Positions 46,522 to 55,166 are shown, counted from the stretch's first letter. The stretch is DNA of 64,000 nt from Polynucleobacter hirudinilacicola (GCF_002192535.1 NZ_NAIA01000003.1:124001-188000), one strand, 5' to 3'. A program made the numbers and translations. Notes: a model not told the origin generated them from the sequence alone.

Positions 46522-47223
46522 CTAATGCTCGGCCTTATTTAAGTCCTCTGAGTTGTCTTTTTCCAAGTTAGCATTTAAATACTCAATAGTATGAGGCAAA
46601 TCTAAACTCAGCTGATCCAAGGGTTGCAGCCAGACTTTTCCTGCTTTTATTACAAAATCAAGTAGATGACCTCCATGACTTTTATCTGCACTTAAAAAAT
46701 GAAGGTGAAAACCTGGAACAGAGATGGAGTGCATAAAGTCTGGGGTCCAAAAACCAACTAACTGACCAGAAATATGTTCGTATTCAAATTCTTTTTGATC
46801 ATTAGCGACATTCACTAGGGGCCGATAAGCATCCTGCTTGGGTACAGAGCGCGCGCGAATCCTCGTAAATGTGCCTTCTATTCGGATTGCATAAATCAAA
46901 TTATTTGAAAGTATCGATTCGATGATGACTTGCTGCAAATCGAGATAAGTCCCGTCCTTGAGCGTATCGAAAGATTGAACTGGACTAAAGTGGGTTACGC
47001 AGGCGTACGGCGTCCCGATATTTAAATCTGGTATCAAGGCTGATCCATCTGATCTTAATTGATAAAAAATCCCATCCACAAGAACCATTTCACCATCAAG
47101 ATCATTAAAAGTTCCTAGGCCAAAATTACCATGCTCCAGAACTTGCTGAAGAGTCTTATCCTCCCTCAAAATGCCCTGCACTAAAGCATTTACTGGGGAA
47201 GAAACATATAAAGAATTAGTCAT
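46522..47223 (-). CDS. Acetolactate decarboxylase (BudA/AlsD family)
   Basis: The 233-residue protein has the family MVLVDGIFYQLRSDGSA and TPYACVTHFSP segments and the zinc ligands H-x-H-x10-H in GFHLHFLSADKSHGGHLLDF, followed by QPLDQLSLDLPHT. It converts 2-acetolactate to acetoin. No acetolactate synthase, butanediol dehydrogenase or regulator lies nearby, so it is an orphan and may instead divert excess acetolactate or act on a related acid. It has no signal peptide. Confidence 0.92.
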   Translation of the reverse strand: MTNSLYVSSPVNALVQGILREDKTLQQVLEHGNFGLGTFNDLDGEMVLVDGIFYQLRSDGSALIPDLNIGTPYACVTHFSPVQSFDTLKDGTYLDLQQVIIESILSNNLIYAIRIEGTFTRIRARSVPKQDAYRPLVNVANDQKEFEYEHISGQLVGFWTPDFMHSISVPGFHLHFLSADKSHGGHLLDFVIKAGKVWLQPLDQLSLDLPHTIEYLNANLEKDNSEDLNKAEH

Positions 47224-47367
47224 TATTTTATTTTGGGAGCAAATAAACCCATGTTTAATTTGTACAAGGCCACTTCAATGCTAATGCATCAAATGCTAGG
47301 GAGACAAAAGCTTTATTCATTCTGTTGACCTGGATAAAAACGTAATTTTTTACAACAATCACTTGTA

Positions 47368-47580
47368 TTAAGCATTATCCTCAATAATGCCAACATACAA
47401 TCCTCTACTAAAATTTTCTTTCAATTCACCCTCTATAAAATCACTTCACTCCCGATTCAACTTAGCGGTTGTTAAATCAGGCATATCCTTAGTCCCAGTC
47501 TCCGCACTAGCGGAATTTAAATTGACGACTAATATCGCAAATAAAATTAATAAAACTTGCTTACGTAAATTTGCATTCAC
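47368..47580 (-). pseudogene. Small secreted ORF with in-frame TGA, unknown
   Basis: A GTG at 47580, five bases after the stop of the upstream Cys-rich gene, opens a frame with a clean signal peptide (RKQVLLILFAILVV then SASA-E). It reads 44 codons to a TGA at 47446, then stays open in the same frame for 25 more codons (SDFIEGELKENFSRGLY and onward) to a TAA at 47368. A single base change could have created the TGA, for example from TGG. It may be a decayed gene or a truncated but still expressed peptide. No ribosome site is obvious. Confidence 0.4.
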
Positions 47581-47585
47581 AAAAT

Positions 47586-48014
47586 CTAATGACTATTTTT
47601 TAAAATAGTACCCCACATCTGTATCCAAGCATTACTACCGGCATCGACCTTGGGGACTCGAATTTGTTGATCATTTGGTAGCCAATATTCAACTGAACCC
47701 TGAGGACCCTTTGCGTGACACTCTGTTTTTTGATCACATGTGCCATCCTTACAGCCAGACTGCCATGCATCTCCATAGATTTTTTTTATACTAAAACCTG
47801 AACAGGTTCTCTGGGCTGAACATTTACTGACGCACTCGCGAATTGATGAGTTTGACCAAGTGCCATCTACCAATGCAAATTCATTAGGTATTAATTTTCC
47901 CGGCAACCAGGCATAACTAACTTTTACAACAGCGGTCTGGTTTTGCGCCATACCCGTCATTCCATAGAATAAAAGTGTAAAAAATGTTGTCAAAATTCCA
48001 ATCGTTTTATACAT
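47586..48014 (-). CDS. Secreted cysteine-rich protein, 142 aa, unknown
   Basis: It has a signal peptide ending near residue 23 (GMAQ), then an extracytoplasmic domain whose middle holds seven or so cysteines: ECVSKCSAQRTCSGFSI, GCKDGTCDQKTECHAKG. The C-x3-C-x5-C-S-G-F start is like a PAN/apple-type carbohydrate or protein-binding module, but the whole is shorter than usual, so this is tentative. It is followed after five bases by a decayed small secreted frame on the same strand. Confidence 0.65.
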   Translation of the reverse strand: MYKTIGILTTFFTLLFYGMTGMAQNQTAVVKVSYAWLPGKLIPNEFALVDGTWSNSSIRECVSKCSAQRTCSGFSIKKIYGDAWQSGCKDGTCDQKTECHAKGPQGSVEYWLPNDQQIRVPKVDAGSNAWIQMWGTILKNSH

Positions 48015-48600
48015 AATCCCGCTGAGGTGCTGTCGTATTTTTAGTTTCTAGGGATGATTGCTTAGCAATTGGAGTGATGGGTGTTTTAGCCATTATTTAC
48101 AAATTAACATACCTTTCAAGGAAGAAGTAATTTTCAAAATATTTTTTAATTGCTCGCTTATTAACGCAAAGATTCAATAATGAAATAAATAATAGTAGTT
48201 ATATACTATATCAACTACTTCAAAAAAACTAACTCTTAAAGTGTTTTGATAATTATTTTTGAGCCTCATAAAACAACCTAAACCGTTGCCAAATAAGATA
48301 TTGATCAACAGACCCCTAGCAACATAAAAAATACGTCATTACATTATTTCAGTCTGAACTACCTATGCTGAACTTTTTTCTCAATGCCGACTTAGATCAT
48401 CCATATCAAGGAGAAATTAGTATCTCGCCTCGCCCACTTGAGTCTACGCTAAACTACGATAGTAGCGAGATGAAGATAGAAATACCTACGAATACCTCTA
48501 AGCAATCCTAGTCTGCTTCAATATTAAAAGCGCTTGAAAACTGGCATTGCCTTAGCCTACCAACAAACCAAAAATACCCATCATACAAAAGGAGATCCCA
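48015..48600. other. AT-rich 586-base gap with one gene remnant
   Basis: No intact gene is visible on either strand. It is noticeably AT-rich, with poly-T/poly-A stretches around 48130-48340, and contains the short remnant at 48365-48511. The last few dozen bases hold the ribosome site (AAGGAG) of the gene at 48601 and presumably its promoter. Confidence 0.6.
48365..48511 (+). pseudogene. Possible 3' remnant of a bestrophin-like DUF4239 gene
   Basis: A 48-codon frame reads NADLDHPYQGEISISPRPLE in its first half. This strongly resembles the conserved C-terminal segment of DUF4239 membrane proteins (a leucine/aspartate, D-x-P-[FY]-x-G, I-S-P-x-P-L pattern). The hydrophobic helices that should precede it are absent from the upstream sequence. 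I read it as a degraded tail rather than a working gene. Confidence 0.35.
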
Positions 48601-49074
48601 ATGCGGTTACTTAAAATTATTCTCGTTGCTGTTAGCATATTCTCGGCAAGTTTAGCCATTGCCGATACAAAAATCATCGTTACCCATCCAGAGGTACCGC
48701 CGGCTACCTTTCTTGATTTTGGTAAATCAGGTCAATCGATTGGAGATGTGCGGATTTGGCATTTTGATGCAAAAACAGACAGTGGTAGCAAACTGACAAC
48801 AGACTGGATCATGACAACCACAGGACTAATTTCGGATAAAGGTATCGAATATCGGATCACTTCTGCTGTATTTTCCTTTGATGACGGCACCAAAGATCAG
48901 ATAGTGATTCAAGGAGTGGCCAAATACTCCAGCGCAAAGGCCACACTCGAAGAGGCCACTAGCACCCGAAGAGCCATCACAGGCGGAACGGGTAAATTCG
49001 CTGGCATTGGTGGCTGGGTAGAAACTGTCCATCTTGTGGATGGCTCCTGGCAACATACGCTATATATTAAATAG
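48601..49074 (+). CDS. Secreted AOC-barrel/dirigent-like protein
   Basis: The 157-residue protein has a signal peptide ending near residue 21 (LAIA). The rest is beta-rich with the segment AITGGTGKFAGIGGWVET near the end and then DGSWQHTLYI. The GGTGKFAG-x-G-x3-[TS] pattern and the closing strand are typical of allene-oxide-cyclase-barrel or dirigent-like bacterial proteins. Function in bacteria is unknown; a small-molecule binding barrel is likely. An AAGGAG site precedes the ATG. Confidence 0.7.
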   Translation: MRLLKIILVAVSIFSASLAIADTKIIVTHPEVPPATFLDFGKSGQSIGDVRIWHFDAKTDSGSKLTTDWIMTTTGLISDKGIEYRITSAVFSFDDGTKDQIVIQGVAKYSSAKATLEEATSTRRAITGGTGKFAGIGGWVETVHLVDGSWQHTLYIK

Positions 49075-49130
49075 TCGTAATTTGAAAAAAGACTTAAGAA
49101 TTTCTCCCCAGGCGGTCGTTTTCATTGTGT

Positions 49131-49170
49131 AGTCCACCAGAACTTGAACCAAGGACAAAAGATGATGAAG
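49131..49170 (-). repeat. tRNA 3'-half relic (copy 1)
   Basis: In reverse-complement orientation this matches a CAU tRNA from the acceptor through the T-arm (ACCAG.ACTTGAACC), variable region (GGAC.AAAG) and anticodon arm (AT.ATGA). It lies left of the amidohydrolase at 49304-50992. Confidence 0.6.
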
Positions 49171-49303
49171 CACTTAAGCAAACCAAACCCCTGGGGGTTC
49201 AGAGATTTGTACTGCATGTTTGTCAGTGCGCGAGATTTTGATGTGACTAATATCAAAACCACCCGAGAGTGGCTAAACCGCTTCGAAAAATGAACGTGCC
49301 TAA

Positions 49304-50992
49304 CTATGGGCGAACGTACAAATCCTTACCGTTCTTAATAGTCTTCAATATTTGAATATCTTTAATTTCCATTGGGTCTACTTTTAATGGATTACGATCA
49401 AGCACCACCATATCAGCCAGCTTTCCAGCAGCAATACTACCCTTGGACATCTCTTCTTTATACTGATATGCAGGCACCGTAGTAAATCCGCGAAGAGCAG
49501 TGTAAGGATCAATACGCTCCCCTATCCCCAAGACATCCCCGCCGTAAGTCATACGATTTACAGCAGTCCAAATCGTAAACAATGCGCTTGGTCCCGAAGA
49601 AGGAGTGTCATTATGAATGCCAAATTGGATGCCTTTTGTTAGAGCCAAATTTAGCGGCACCATATTGATAGCTCTTTCTTCCCCCAAGATTTTTTTATAT
49701 ACATCGCCATACATCCATATGTGGTTTGGCATAAATTGAGGGAGGATTTTATTTGTCTTATATTGATCTAATTGATCATCACGAATAAAAAATGAATGGG
49801 CAATTACTGTTCTGCGATCCTCGGTAACGTGTGTTTCTCGGATTGCCTTAGTGATTGCAGAAAGAGACATATCAATCCCGGCATCGCCATTGGAATAACC
49901 GTAATACTGTATATTTTTTTCGTAAGCCAACTTTGCATAACGATCAATTAAATCCTGAGACAGAATGGTCATCCCTCGCCAATCTTTTGGGAAACCAGCG
50001 GTATCGGTATAAGGCTTGGTGAAATATGCTAAACGTAATTGCGGTGCGCCATCGGTTGAAACCAAAATTCCAGCAACCTTAAAGCCAACATGTCCCTTGG
50101 TATATACCCCAAATGGATATTTTGGATTGGTAGCCAGCAATTGATCAACCACATCATAGGTTGGTAACGCAATCAGATCCAGGCTAATCATATTCAGATC
50201 CACTGCTTTGCGCATATTACGAATATCCTCAATCGTAGTTTCGTAACTTTGTGCAGTTGTAAATCCATTAGAAGCATAAATCTTTTCAGCCTTGCGATAA
50301 GTCTCAATCGTCAAAGCCTGGGGATACTTACCGAATACTTTAGTAGTTGCATTCAAGTTTGGCATTCCGATTAACTCACCGGTCAGTTTTCCAGTTTTTG
50401 GATTAACAGGAATCATGCCTTGTATGACTTTAGTCGCTCTAGTAATGTCCAGTTTTCGTAAGCCCGCTGAATTAACAATTCCAGTTAAAGTAGAAATGTT
50501 ATTAACAAAGACTGGCTGATTCGGAAAGGCTTCGTCTAATTCTGAAATCGTCAAAGGGCCATCAGAAAGAAATGCGTCTGCATACTCTGTGCCAATAATC
50601 CAACCATTAAATGGTCGGGCCTCGGCTTTCAAGCGGCCTATTAGCTCCTGAGTTGTACGAGGAGGCTTCTTTGAAAAATAACCAAGATTAACACCCAGAG
50701 TATTCTGAGCGATCAGAGTAAAGTGGCCCCAGGCATCTATAAACCCAGGTAATAGAGTTTGGCCATTTAAGTCATGAACTTCTGGATTAATACCTGCCTG
50801 ATTTAAGGAATCTCGCAGATTACCGACATAAGCTATCTTATTACCCTTAACTACAACCGCTTCAACGTACTGCGGTTGATCGCCCTCCATCGTCAGGATA
50901 TCGCCATTGAAATAGATACTTACATTATCAGCAAAGACTTGAGTTCCAATAAAAAGAAGGAAGACAGAAAAATAAATTTTAGGGATTTTCAT
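49304..50992 (-). CDS. Amidohydrolase-like protein with altered metal site
   Basis: A 562-residue relative of the YtcJ-like protein at 42692-44395, with a signal peptide (about 1-21) and the same C-terminal ADMVVLDRNPL strand. At the first metal motif the usual HxH is W-G-H (GFIDAWGHF), and the HANGD motif is YSNGD, so two normal ligand histidines are gone. Others remain (IAHSFFI, NHIWMYG, HNDTPSS). I chose the ATG at 50992; a TTG 15 bases upstream is in frame. It may be a mono-metal enzyme, a non-catalytic binder, or a distinct subfamily. tRNA relics lie on both sides. Confidence 0.85.
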   Translation of the reverse strand: MKIPKIYFSVFLLFIGTQVFADNVSIYFNGDILTMEGDQPQYVEAVVVKGNKIAYVGNLRDSLNQAGINPEVHDLNGQTLLPGFIDAWGHFTLIAQNTLGVNLGYFSKKPPRTTQELIGRLKAEARPFNGWIIGTEYADAFLSDGPLTISELDEAFPNQPVFVNNISTLTGIVNSAGLRKLDITRATKVIQGMIPVNPKTGKLTGELIGMPNLNATTKVFGKYPQALTIETYRKAEKIYASNGFTTAQSYETTIEDIRNMRKAVDLNMISLDLIALPTYDVVDQLLATNPKYPFGVYTKGHVGFKVAGILVSTDGAPQLRLAYFTKPYTDTAGFPKDWRGMTILSQDLIDRYAKLAYEKNIQYYGYSNGDAGIDMSLSAITKAIRETHVTEDRRTVIAHSFFIRDDQLDQYKTNKILPQFMPNHIWMYGDVYKKILGEERAINMVPLNLALTKGIQFGIHNDTPSSGPSALFTIWTAVNRMTYGGDVLGIGERIDPYTALRGFTTVPAYQYKEEMSKGSIAAGKLADMVVLDRNPLKVDPMEIKDIQILKTIKNGKDLYVRP

Positions 50993-51104
50993 ATATGAAT
51001 AGATCAACCAGTCGAAAGATCATAGCATTTAGTACTGCCTGGAGTGATCATTTTTCCATCTATTAAGGTAACTGAGGGAGGGGTTACTATGTCTTCAATT
51101 TCGT

Positions 51105-51150
51105 TGGTGAGCCGACTAGGACATGAGCCTGAGACTAAGGGATTATGAGA
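51105..51150 (-). repeat. tRNA 3'-half relic (copy 2)
   Basis: The reverse complement keeps the anticodon arm CTCATAATCC intact and matches the T-arm and CCA end with about eight changes in 45 positions compared with the copy consensus. It sits between the altered amidohydrolase and the AEC transporter. Confidence 0.68.
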
Positions 51151-51183
51151 GCGTCCCCACGAAATTTCGCCAGACCCACTAAC

Positions 51184-51216
51184 ATCAGTAAGCCCCACTT
51201 TACGAAGCTTACTGAT
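51184..51216. repeat. 10-bp perfect inverted repeat (hairpin)
   Basis: ATCAGTAAGC and GCTTACTGAT are exact reverse complements separated by 13 bases, 34 bases to the right of tRNA relic copy 2. There is no T-run on either side, so it is not a good terminator. It could be a recombination site arm or an operator for the AEC gene. Confidence 0.5.
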
Positions 51217-51310
51217 TCCTGGAAATCTGAAGTTGATAAATACCAATAGAAGTTTTTTGATATGGGCAAATAAAGTGCTAAATTGATACAAACTCAATAA
51301 GGGCTCTGTA

Positions 51311-52261
51311 ATGGACTTATTTAAACCTGTTTCCACGTTCATCGGTATTTTTATTATGATGATTATGGCAGCGCTATGGTTGAGGCGCCAAGATATCATT
51401 AATCAAAAGCATCTCCCGATCATTTCCAAGATGATTTTGGATCTCGTCTACCCAGCACTGATTTTTTCGGTAGTAGCGCAATGTGATTTGCGCATTAACT
51501 ATATTTATTCCGCTATGTCGATTAATGTCGGTTTACTGATTGTTGGTCTACTGCTGGGCTTATTAGGGAAATATGTTTTTCGGTTTGATAATGCTAGCCT
51601 AATGGCTTTTATTTTAGCCGGTACTTTTAGCGGAACTTCACTCATTGGTAGTGCTTTATTAAAAGTAGTTTATCAAGATCAGCCTGCAATAATTTCTATG
51701 GGGGTCGTTATTGCACAGCTTAGCCATGGCTTGCTAATTAATACAGTGGGAATATTTATTGGTATTCACTATTGCTCACATGATGAGAAAGCCCCGTTCA
51801 TAGGCCAAGTAAAAAATTTCTTAGTTAGCAAACCCATTCTCGCACTTGTTGGAGGTATAGCTTGGAATCTACTGCAACTTCCTACTACAGGATATTTAAC
51901 AGTTATTTTATTTAGCGGACTCACCATCATTGGCTCGGCGTTGCCTTTTTTATCAGCCATGGCAACTGGTCTGGCATTTGAAACCTTCAAGACGAAGGGT
52001 ATGTCCTGGATACTTTTATCAGTTGGTTTATCGCAGCTACTAGTGGAGCCCATTATTTCGCATGAATTAACAGGGTTTTTAGGATTACCCAAGGTAGATA
52101 GACAGGTTGGCTTACTACTTTCTGCGTTGCCCGCCTCTCCATTGGCAGTTATTATCTGCGCTCGTTATGGTGGCAACATCTCATTAGCCAGCGCGATAGT
52201 TTTATTTACTTGCTTCATTAGTATTATTTCACTCCCTATTACTGCATTATTTTCCGGATAG
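51311..52261 (+). CDS. AEC-family (auxin efflux carrier type) transporter
   Basis: The 316-residue protein has ten hydrophobic helices. It shows the AEC pattern of two five-helix halves, with LVYPALIFSVVAQ in the first half and LSALPASPLAVIICARYGG in the second, and a central GTFSGTSLIGSALL. Bacterial members move malate, malonate or similar carboxylates. It follows the tRNA relic at 51105 and has no obvious partner gene. Confidence 0.88.
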   Translation: MDLFKPVSTFIGIFIMMIMAALWLRRQDIINQKHLPIISKMILDLVYPALIFSVVAQCDLRINYIYSAMSINVGLLIVGLLLGLLGKYVFRFDNASLMAFILAGTFSGTSLIGSALLKVVYQDQPAIISMGVVIAQLSHGLLINTVGIFIGIHYCSHDEKAPFIGQVKNFLVSKPILALVGGIAWNLLQLPTTGYLTVILFSGLTIIGSALPFLSAMATGLAFETFKTKGMSWILLSVGLSQLLVEPIISHELTGFLGLPKVDRQVGLLLSALPASPLAVIICARYGGNISLASAIVLFTCFISIISLPITALFSG

Positions 52262-52394
52262 AAAATGAACTCCTCTCTGGCAAAGATCCATTATTGGCCG
52301 ACCACCAAGTAAGCAGTAGTGTGCAAGTAAATGTATGTGAGCTTACACTTATTGATCACTGCAATACATAGTCACACCATTCAAAAGACCACTT

Positions 52395-53090
52395 ATGAAA
52401 CTGCTTCCAAACCCTTTTCGCGCCCTAGTAATTGGGTCTTCAGGGACTATCGGCATGGCGTTTATGGATCTACTGAAAAAGAATCCCTCTTGCTCGGAGG
52501 TGATAGGAATCCATCGTCGCTCAGAATTTCCTATTGATTATCAAAATTTGGAGTCTATAGAGTCCTGTGCGAATGCTCTTATTCCATTATCACCGTTTCA
52601 ACTCATTATTAATACCGTTGGGGTTTTACACACGAGTAATTGGATGCCTGAAAAGAGACTGGATGATCTCAATGCCGAACAACTCATAGCACTCATGAAC
52701 ATTAATGCTATTGGTCCGGCACTCACCATACGTCACTTCTCTAAATTACTGGATCCCCAAAATAGCATCATGGTGACTCTCTCAGCTAAAGTTGGCAGTA
52801 TTGAAGATAACCGTCTTGGCGGGTGGTTTAGCTATCGCAGCTCTAAGGCAGCATTGAACATGCTGATAAAAACAGCATCTATTGAATGGGCCCGAACAAA
52901 ACCGAATACAGCATTAATTGCGATGCATCCCGGTACGGTGAACTCTAGACTCTCAAAACCATTTCGTGGTGAGCAGATTGGCAGACCTGCAGACCAGGCG
53001 GTAAACGATATGTTTCAGGTGATCCAAAACCTACAAAAAGAAGATTCAGGAAGTTTTGTATCGTATTCGGGTGAAAAGCTGCCCTGGTAA
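52395..53090 (+). CDS. Short-chain dehydrogenase/reductase (C-factor-like)
   Basis: The 231-residue SDR has the cofactor motif VIGSSGTIGMAFM at the start, NTVGVLHT as the NAG-like stretch, and the catalytic Y-x3-K in SYRSSKAALNM. It resembles the CsgA/C-factor group of small SDRs. The substrate is unknown. It is convergent with the exonuclease/GIY-YIG gene, 14 bases away. Confidence 0.9.
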   Translation: MKLLPNPFRALVIGSSGTIGMAFMDLLKKNPSCSEVIGIHRRSEFPIDYQNLESIESCANALIPLSPFQLIINTVGVLHTSNWMPEKRLDDLNAEQLIALMNINAIGPALTIRHFSKLLDPQNSIMVTLSAKVGSIEDNRLGGWFSYRSSKAALNMLIKTASIEWARTKPNTALIAMHPGTVNSRLSKPFRGEQIGRPADQAVNDMFQVIQNLQKEDSGSFVSYSGEKLPW

Positions 53091-53104
53091 CAGAATGATG
53101 ACGA

Positions 53105-54496
53105 TTAGATGTGGATAACTTGGTTTTTATATCGCCCTGACAACGCTTTTTTAACAATCTTATAAATATCTAAATCAAATTCAGCATCACCGGCGCTTTT
53201 AAGTTCGGATAATTCATCCTCATTGATAGCGGTCCCGAGGTAGCACCAATTATCTAAGACAATCATTTCGCCGCCATCATCAATCGCAATCGGGCCCTTA
53301 TAAGGCCAGACCTGCACTTTGTAGAGGCTCATTGCAGTTTGAAGTTGTAGGCTATGCATTTCGGTAGGCATCACTCCAATACAAGCGCCGCCGCATTGCT
53401 TTAACTGAAATCCAAAACAAGATTTACCTTCTGCACCCTTTTCCAATCCCAGCAATACTTCACATAAGCGATGCTTCTTAGCAACCGCTTTTAGATAAGA
53501 GTGAGCCTCTCTTTTGCTGTAAAACAATCCATACAAGTTCTCTTGAAGGCCTGGTAGCAAATCCTTCTGATTGATTAGTACTGGTACGAGTATTCCTGAA
53601 GAATTTTTTTCCAGACTCCAGGCGCATAGATCTTTGGATCGACGAAGCTTAATATTCATACTGGGCATGCGTTCTTTAATCAGCTGAGATTCCAAAATTA
53701 AAGCTCCCAACTCGCCACTAGTCTCTATCCAGTCAATATCTCTGACCTGTAGAGACAGCTTCATTTCTTTGCGCTGTGTTAAGGAACCTTGAAAGTGGCC
53801 CATCACCCGACTTCGCAAAGAAATACTTTTCCCAATATACAAAGGGCTCTTATTTTCACCATAAAAAATATAGCAACCCGGTGCATCTGGGATTGAATCA
53901 ATTAATTCCTGATCAATATTGGGTGGCAAGCTTGCATTACCCGTCAATTGATTAATAGCTTCAAGCAATCGCTCTCTCCCGACTGCCTTTTCACATACTT
54001 GCCAAAATTGAAGTAGTAAATCCGCATCACCAAGCGCCCTATGCCTCGCGCTCACAACTAAGTTATGTGCCTGTATGATGGTATCAAGGTTATGACGCGG
54101 CTGATTGGGAAATAGCAATCTTGAAAGCTTTACTGTACATAAGACCTTGGGCTTGAAATCGATCCCAACCCTCTTAAGGGATGCTTTGATAAAGCCATAA
54201 TCAAATCTTGCGTTATGAGCTACAAAGATTTTTCCCTCAAGCTCTTCTTTAATTTCTTTTGCAAGATCCTCAAAACTTGGCTGATCAGCAACCATTTTTT
54301 GAGATATGCCAGTTAATTTTTGGATATTTTGGGAAATATAGATCTGGGGATTAACTAATTTTTCCCAAGTACTAACCTGCTCGTCTGCGAGCGTTTTAAT
54401 ACCAATCTCAGTAATGCGATCCCGCTCGAAATGAGATCCTGTTGTTTCGATATCAACAAAAGCAAGCTTAGGGTAGTGATTTATTTGCTGCTTCAT
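53105..54496 (-). CDS. DnaQ-like 3'-5' exonuclease fused to a GIY-YIG (Cho/UvrC-like) domain
   Basis: The 463-residue two-domain protein has an N-terminal DEDDh exonuclease: FVDIETTG (D-x-E, residues 14-21), HNARFDYGFI near 94, and the late HRALGDADLLL. A GIY-YIG nuclease domain starts near residue 205 with APGCYIFYGENKSPLYIGKS and continues with SLRSRVMGHF and ELGALILESQLIKERMP. The C-terminal part is like UvrC/Cho. Such fusions are thought to process damaged DNA. An Rrf2-family regulator gene lies directly upstream on the same strand. Confidence 0.93.
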   Translation of the reverse strand: MKQQINHYPKLAFVDIETTGSHFERDRITEIGIKTLADEQVSTWEKLVNPQIYISQNIQKLTGISQKMVADQPSFEDLAKEIKEELEGKIFVAHNARFDYGFIKASLKRVGIDFKPKVLCTVKLSRLLFPNQPRHNLDTIIQAHNLVVSARHRALGDADLLLQFWQVCEKAVGRERLLEAINQLTGNASLPPNIDQELIDSIPDAPGCYIFYGENKSPLYIGKSISLRSRVMGHFQGSLTQRKEMKLSLQVRDIDWIETSGELGALILESQLIKERMPSMNIKLRRSKDLCAWSLEKNSSGILVPVLINQKDLLPGLQENLYGLFYSKREAHSYLKAVAKKHRLCEVLLGLEKGAEGKSCFGFQLKQCGGACIGVMPTEMHSLQLQTAMSLYKVQVWPYKGPIAIDDGGEMIVLDNWCYLGTAINEDELSELKSAGDAEFDLDIYKIVKKALSGRYKNQVIHI

Positions 54497-54561
54497 AAAA
54501 ATTCAGGCTTGGCGGGTAATTGGCTTGGCTCTATAGCCTCAACCGCCCTAAGGACTTGATT

Positions 54562-55131
54562 TCAACTTGTACTACGATCTAAGTAATTAGCAAAGTCAAA
54601 TACTGAATTGGGTCCGCGCGGAACGTCCACAACCTTCTTAAATTCAGCCTTCACCACATACTGAATCTCACCTCGTTGCTTCTTTTCTTTTTTTGGATCC
54701 AAGGGAACATATGGCTTACGCTCAGGCGCTTTTTTAGCTTCACTAAAACTTGGCACGTAATCTTTAATAGTAGATGCAAGGGATACATTTTCCATGCAAC
54801 CTAGCATATAAGCCTCTAGAGATTGATAAAGATCCTTAGCAATATCTGATAGCTCAACCTTACGCTTTTTGATTAAATTCATTGCGAGCACGATGTCTTT
54901 AATAGTAATGATGCGGGGATCTTTTGAGAGTTGGTAGCCGCCTGTTCGCCCCTTGACCGCAATGACGATCCCGGACTCTCTCAATGGTCGCAAGAGGAGC
55001 TCAATACGACTAACGGATAAATGCTGCCTCTTAGCTATCTCAGGAACCGGCACAAACTGACCATTGCTTGAATGACTAGCAATATCAACCAAGGCATTAA
55101 GTGCTGTTTTAACTGCTTTAGTGACTTCCAT
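54562..55131 (-). CDS. Rrf2-family regulator without Fe-S cysteines
   Basis: The 189-residue protein has an N-terminal winged helix typical of Rrf2 (EIAKRQHLSVSRIELLLRPLRESGIV then KGRTGGYQLSKDP, across about residues 30-80). IscR and NsrR carry three cysteines in the dimerisation loop; here only one (Cys near 112) is seen. The C-terminal part (about 130-189) is basic, with KKEKKQRGE, and unusual for the family. A cluster-independent DNA binder is inferred. It probably shares a transcript with the exonuclease gene. Confidence 0.85.
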   Translation of the reverse strand: MEVTKAVKTALNALVDIASHSSNGQFVPVPEIAKRQHLSVSRIELLLRPLRESGIVIAVKGRTGGYQLSKDPRIITIKDIVLAMNLIKKRKVELSDIAKDLYQSLEAYMLGCMENVSLASTIKDYVPSFSEAKKAPERKPYVPLDPKKEKKQRGEIQYVVKAEFKKVVDVPRGPNSVFDFANYLDRSTS

Positions 55132-55166
55132 GACTCATTTGGCGAAAAAATTAGATTGGAGCTAGT

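Larger units (their letters stand above)
51008..51310. other. Intergenic stretch with a tRNA relic and a hairpin
   Basis: This 303-base gap holds the tRNA relic at 51105-51150 and a 10-bp inverted repeat at 51184-51216. A frame on the minus strand crosses it (51004-51399), but its sequence is explained by the relic and the neighbouring gene, and it has no family resemblance. Confidence 0.6.

Noticed and set aside
47387-47608. 73-codon plus-strand ORF
   Set aside because: It mirrors the minus-strand secreted frame and has no ribosome site or family resemblance.
48015-48364. Search for CRISPR or phage genes in the AT-rich gap
   Set aside because: No regularly spaced repeats and no recognisable protein; only simple A/T-rich sequence.
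49162-49293. 43-codon ORF with an apparent AAGGA ribosome site
   Set aside because: Its start and ribosome site fall inside tRNA relic copy 1, which explains the AAGGAC sequence, and the product resembles nothing known.
42692-50992. Idea that the two amidohydrolases bound a composite transposon
   Set aside because: They are diverged paralogues (about 6.6 kb apart, same strand) with no terminal repeats or transposase near.
51004-51399. 131-codon minus-strand ORF
   Set aside because: It crosses a tRNA relic and a hairpin and the start of the AEC gene; the translated sequence is not protein-like.
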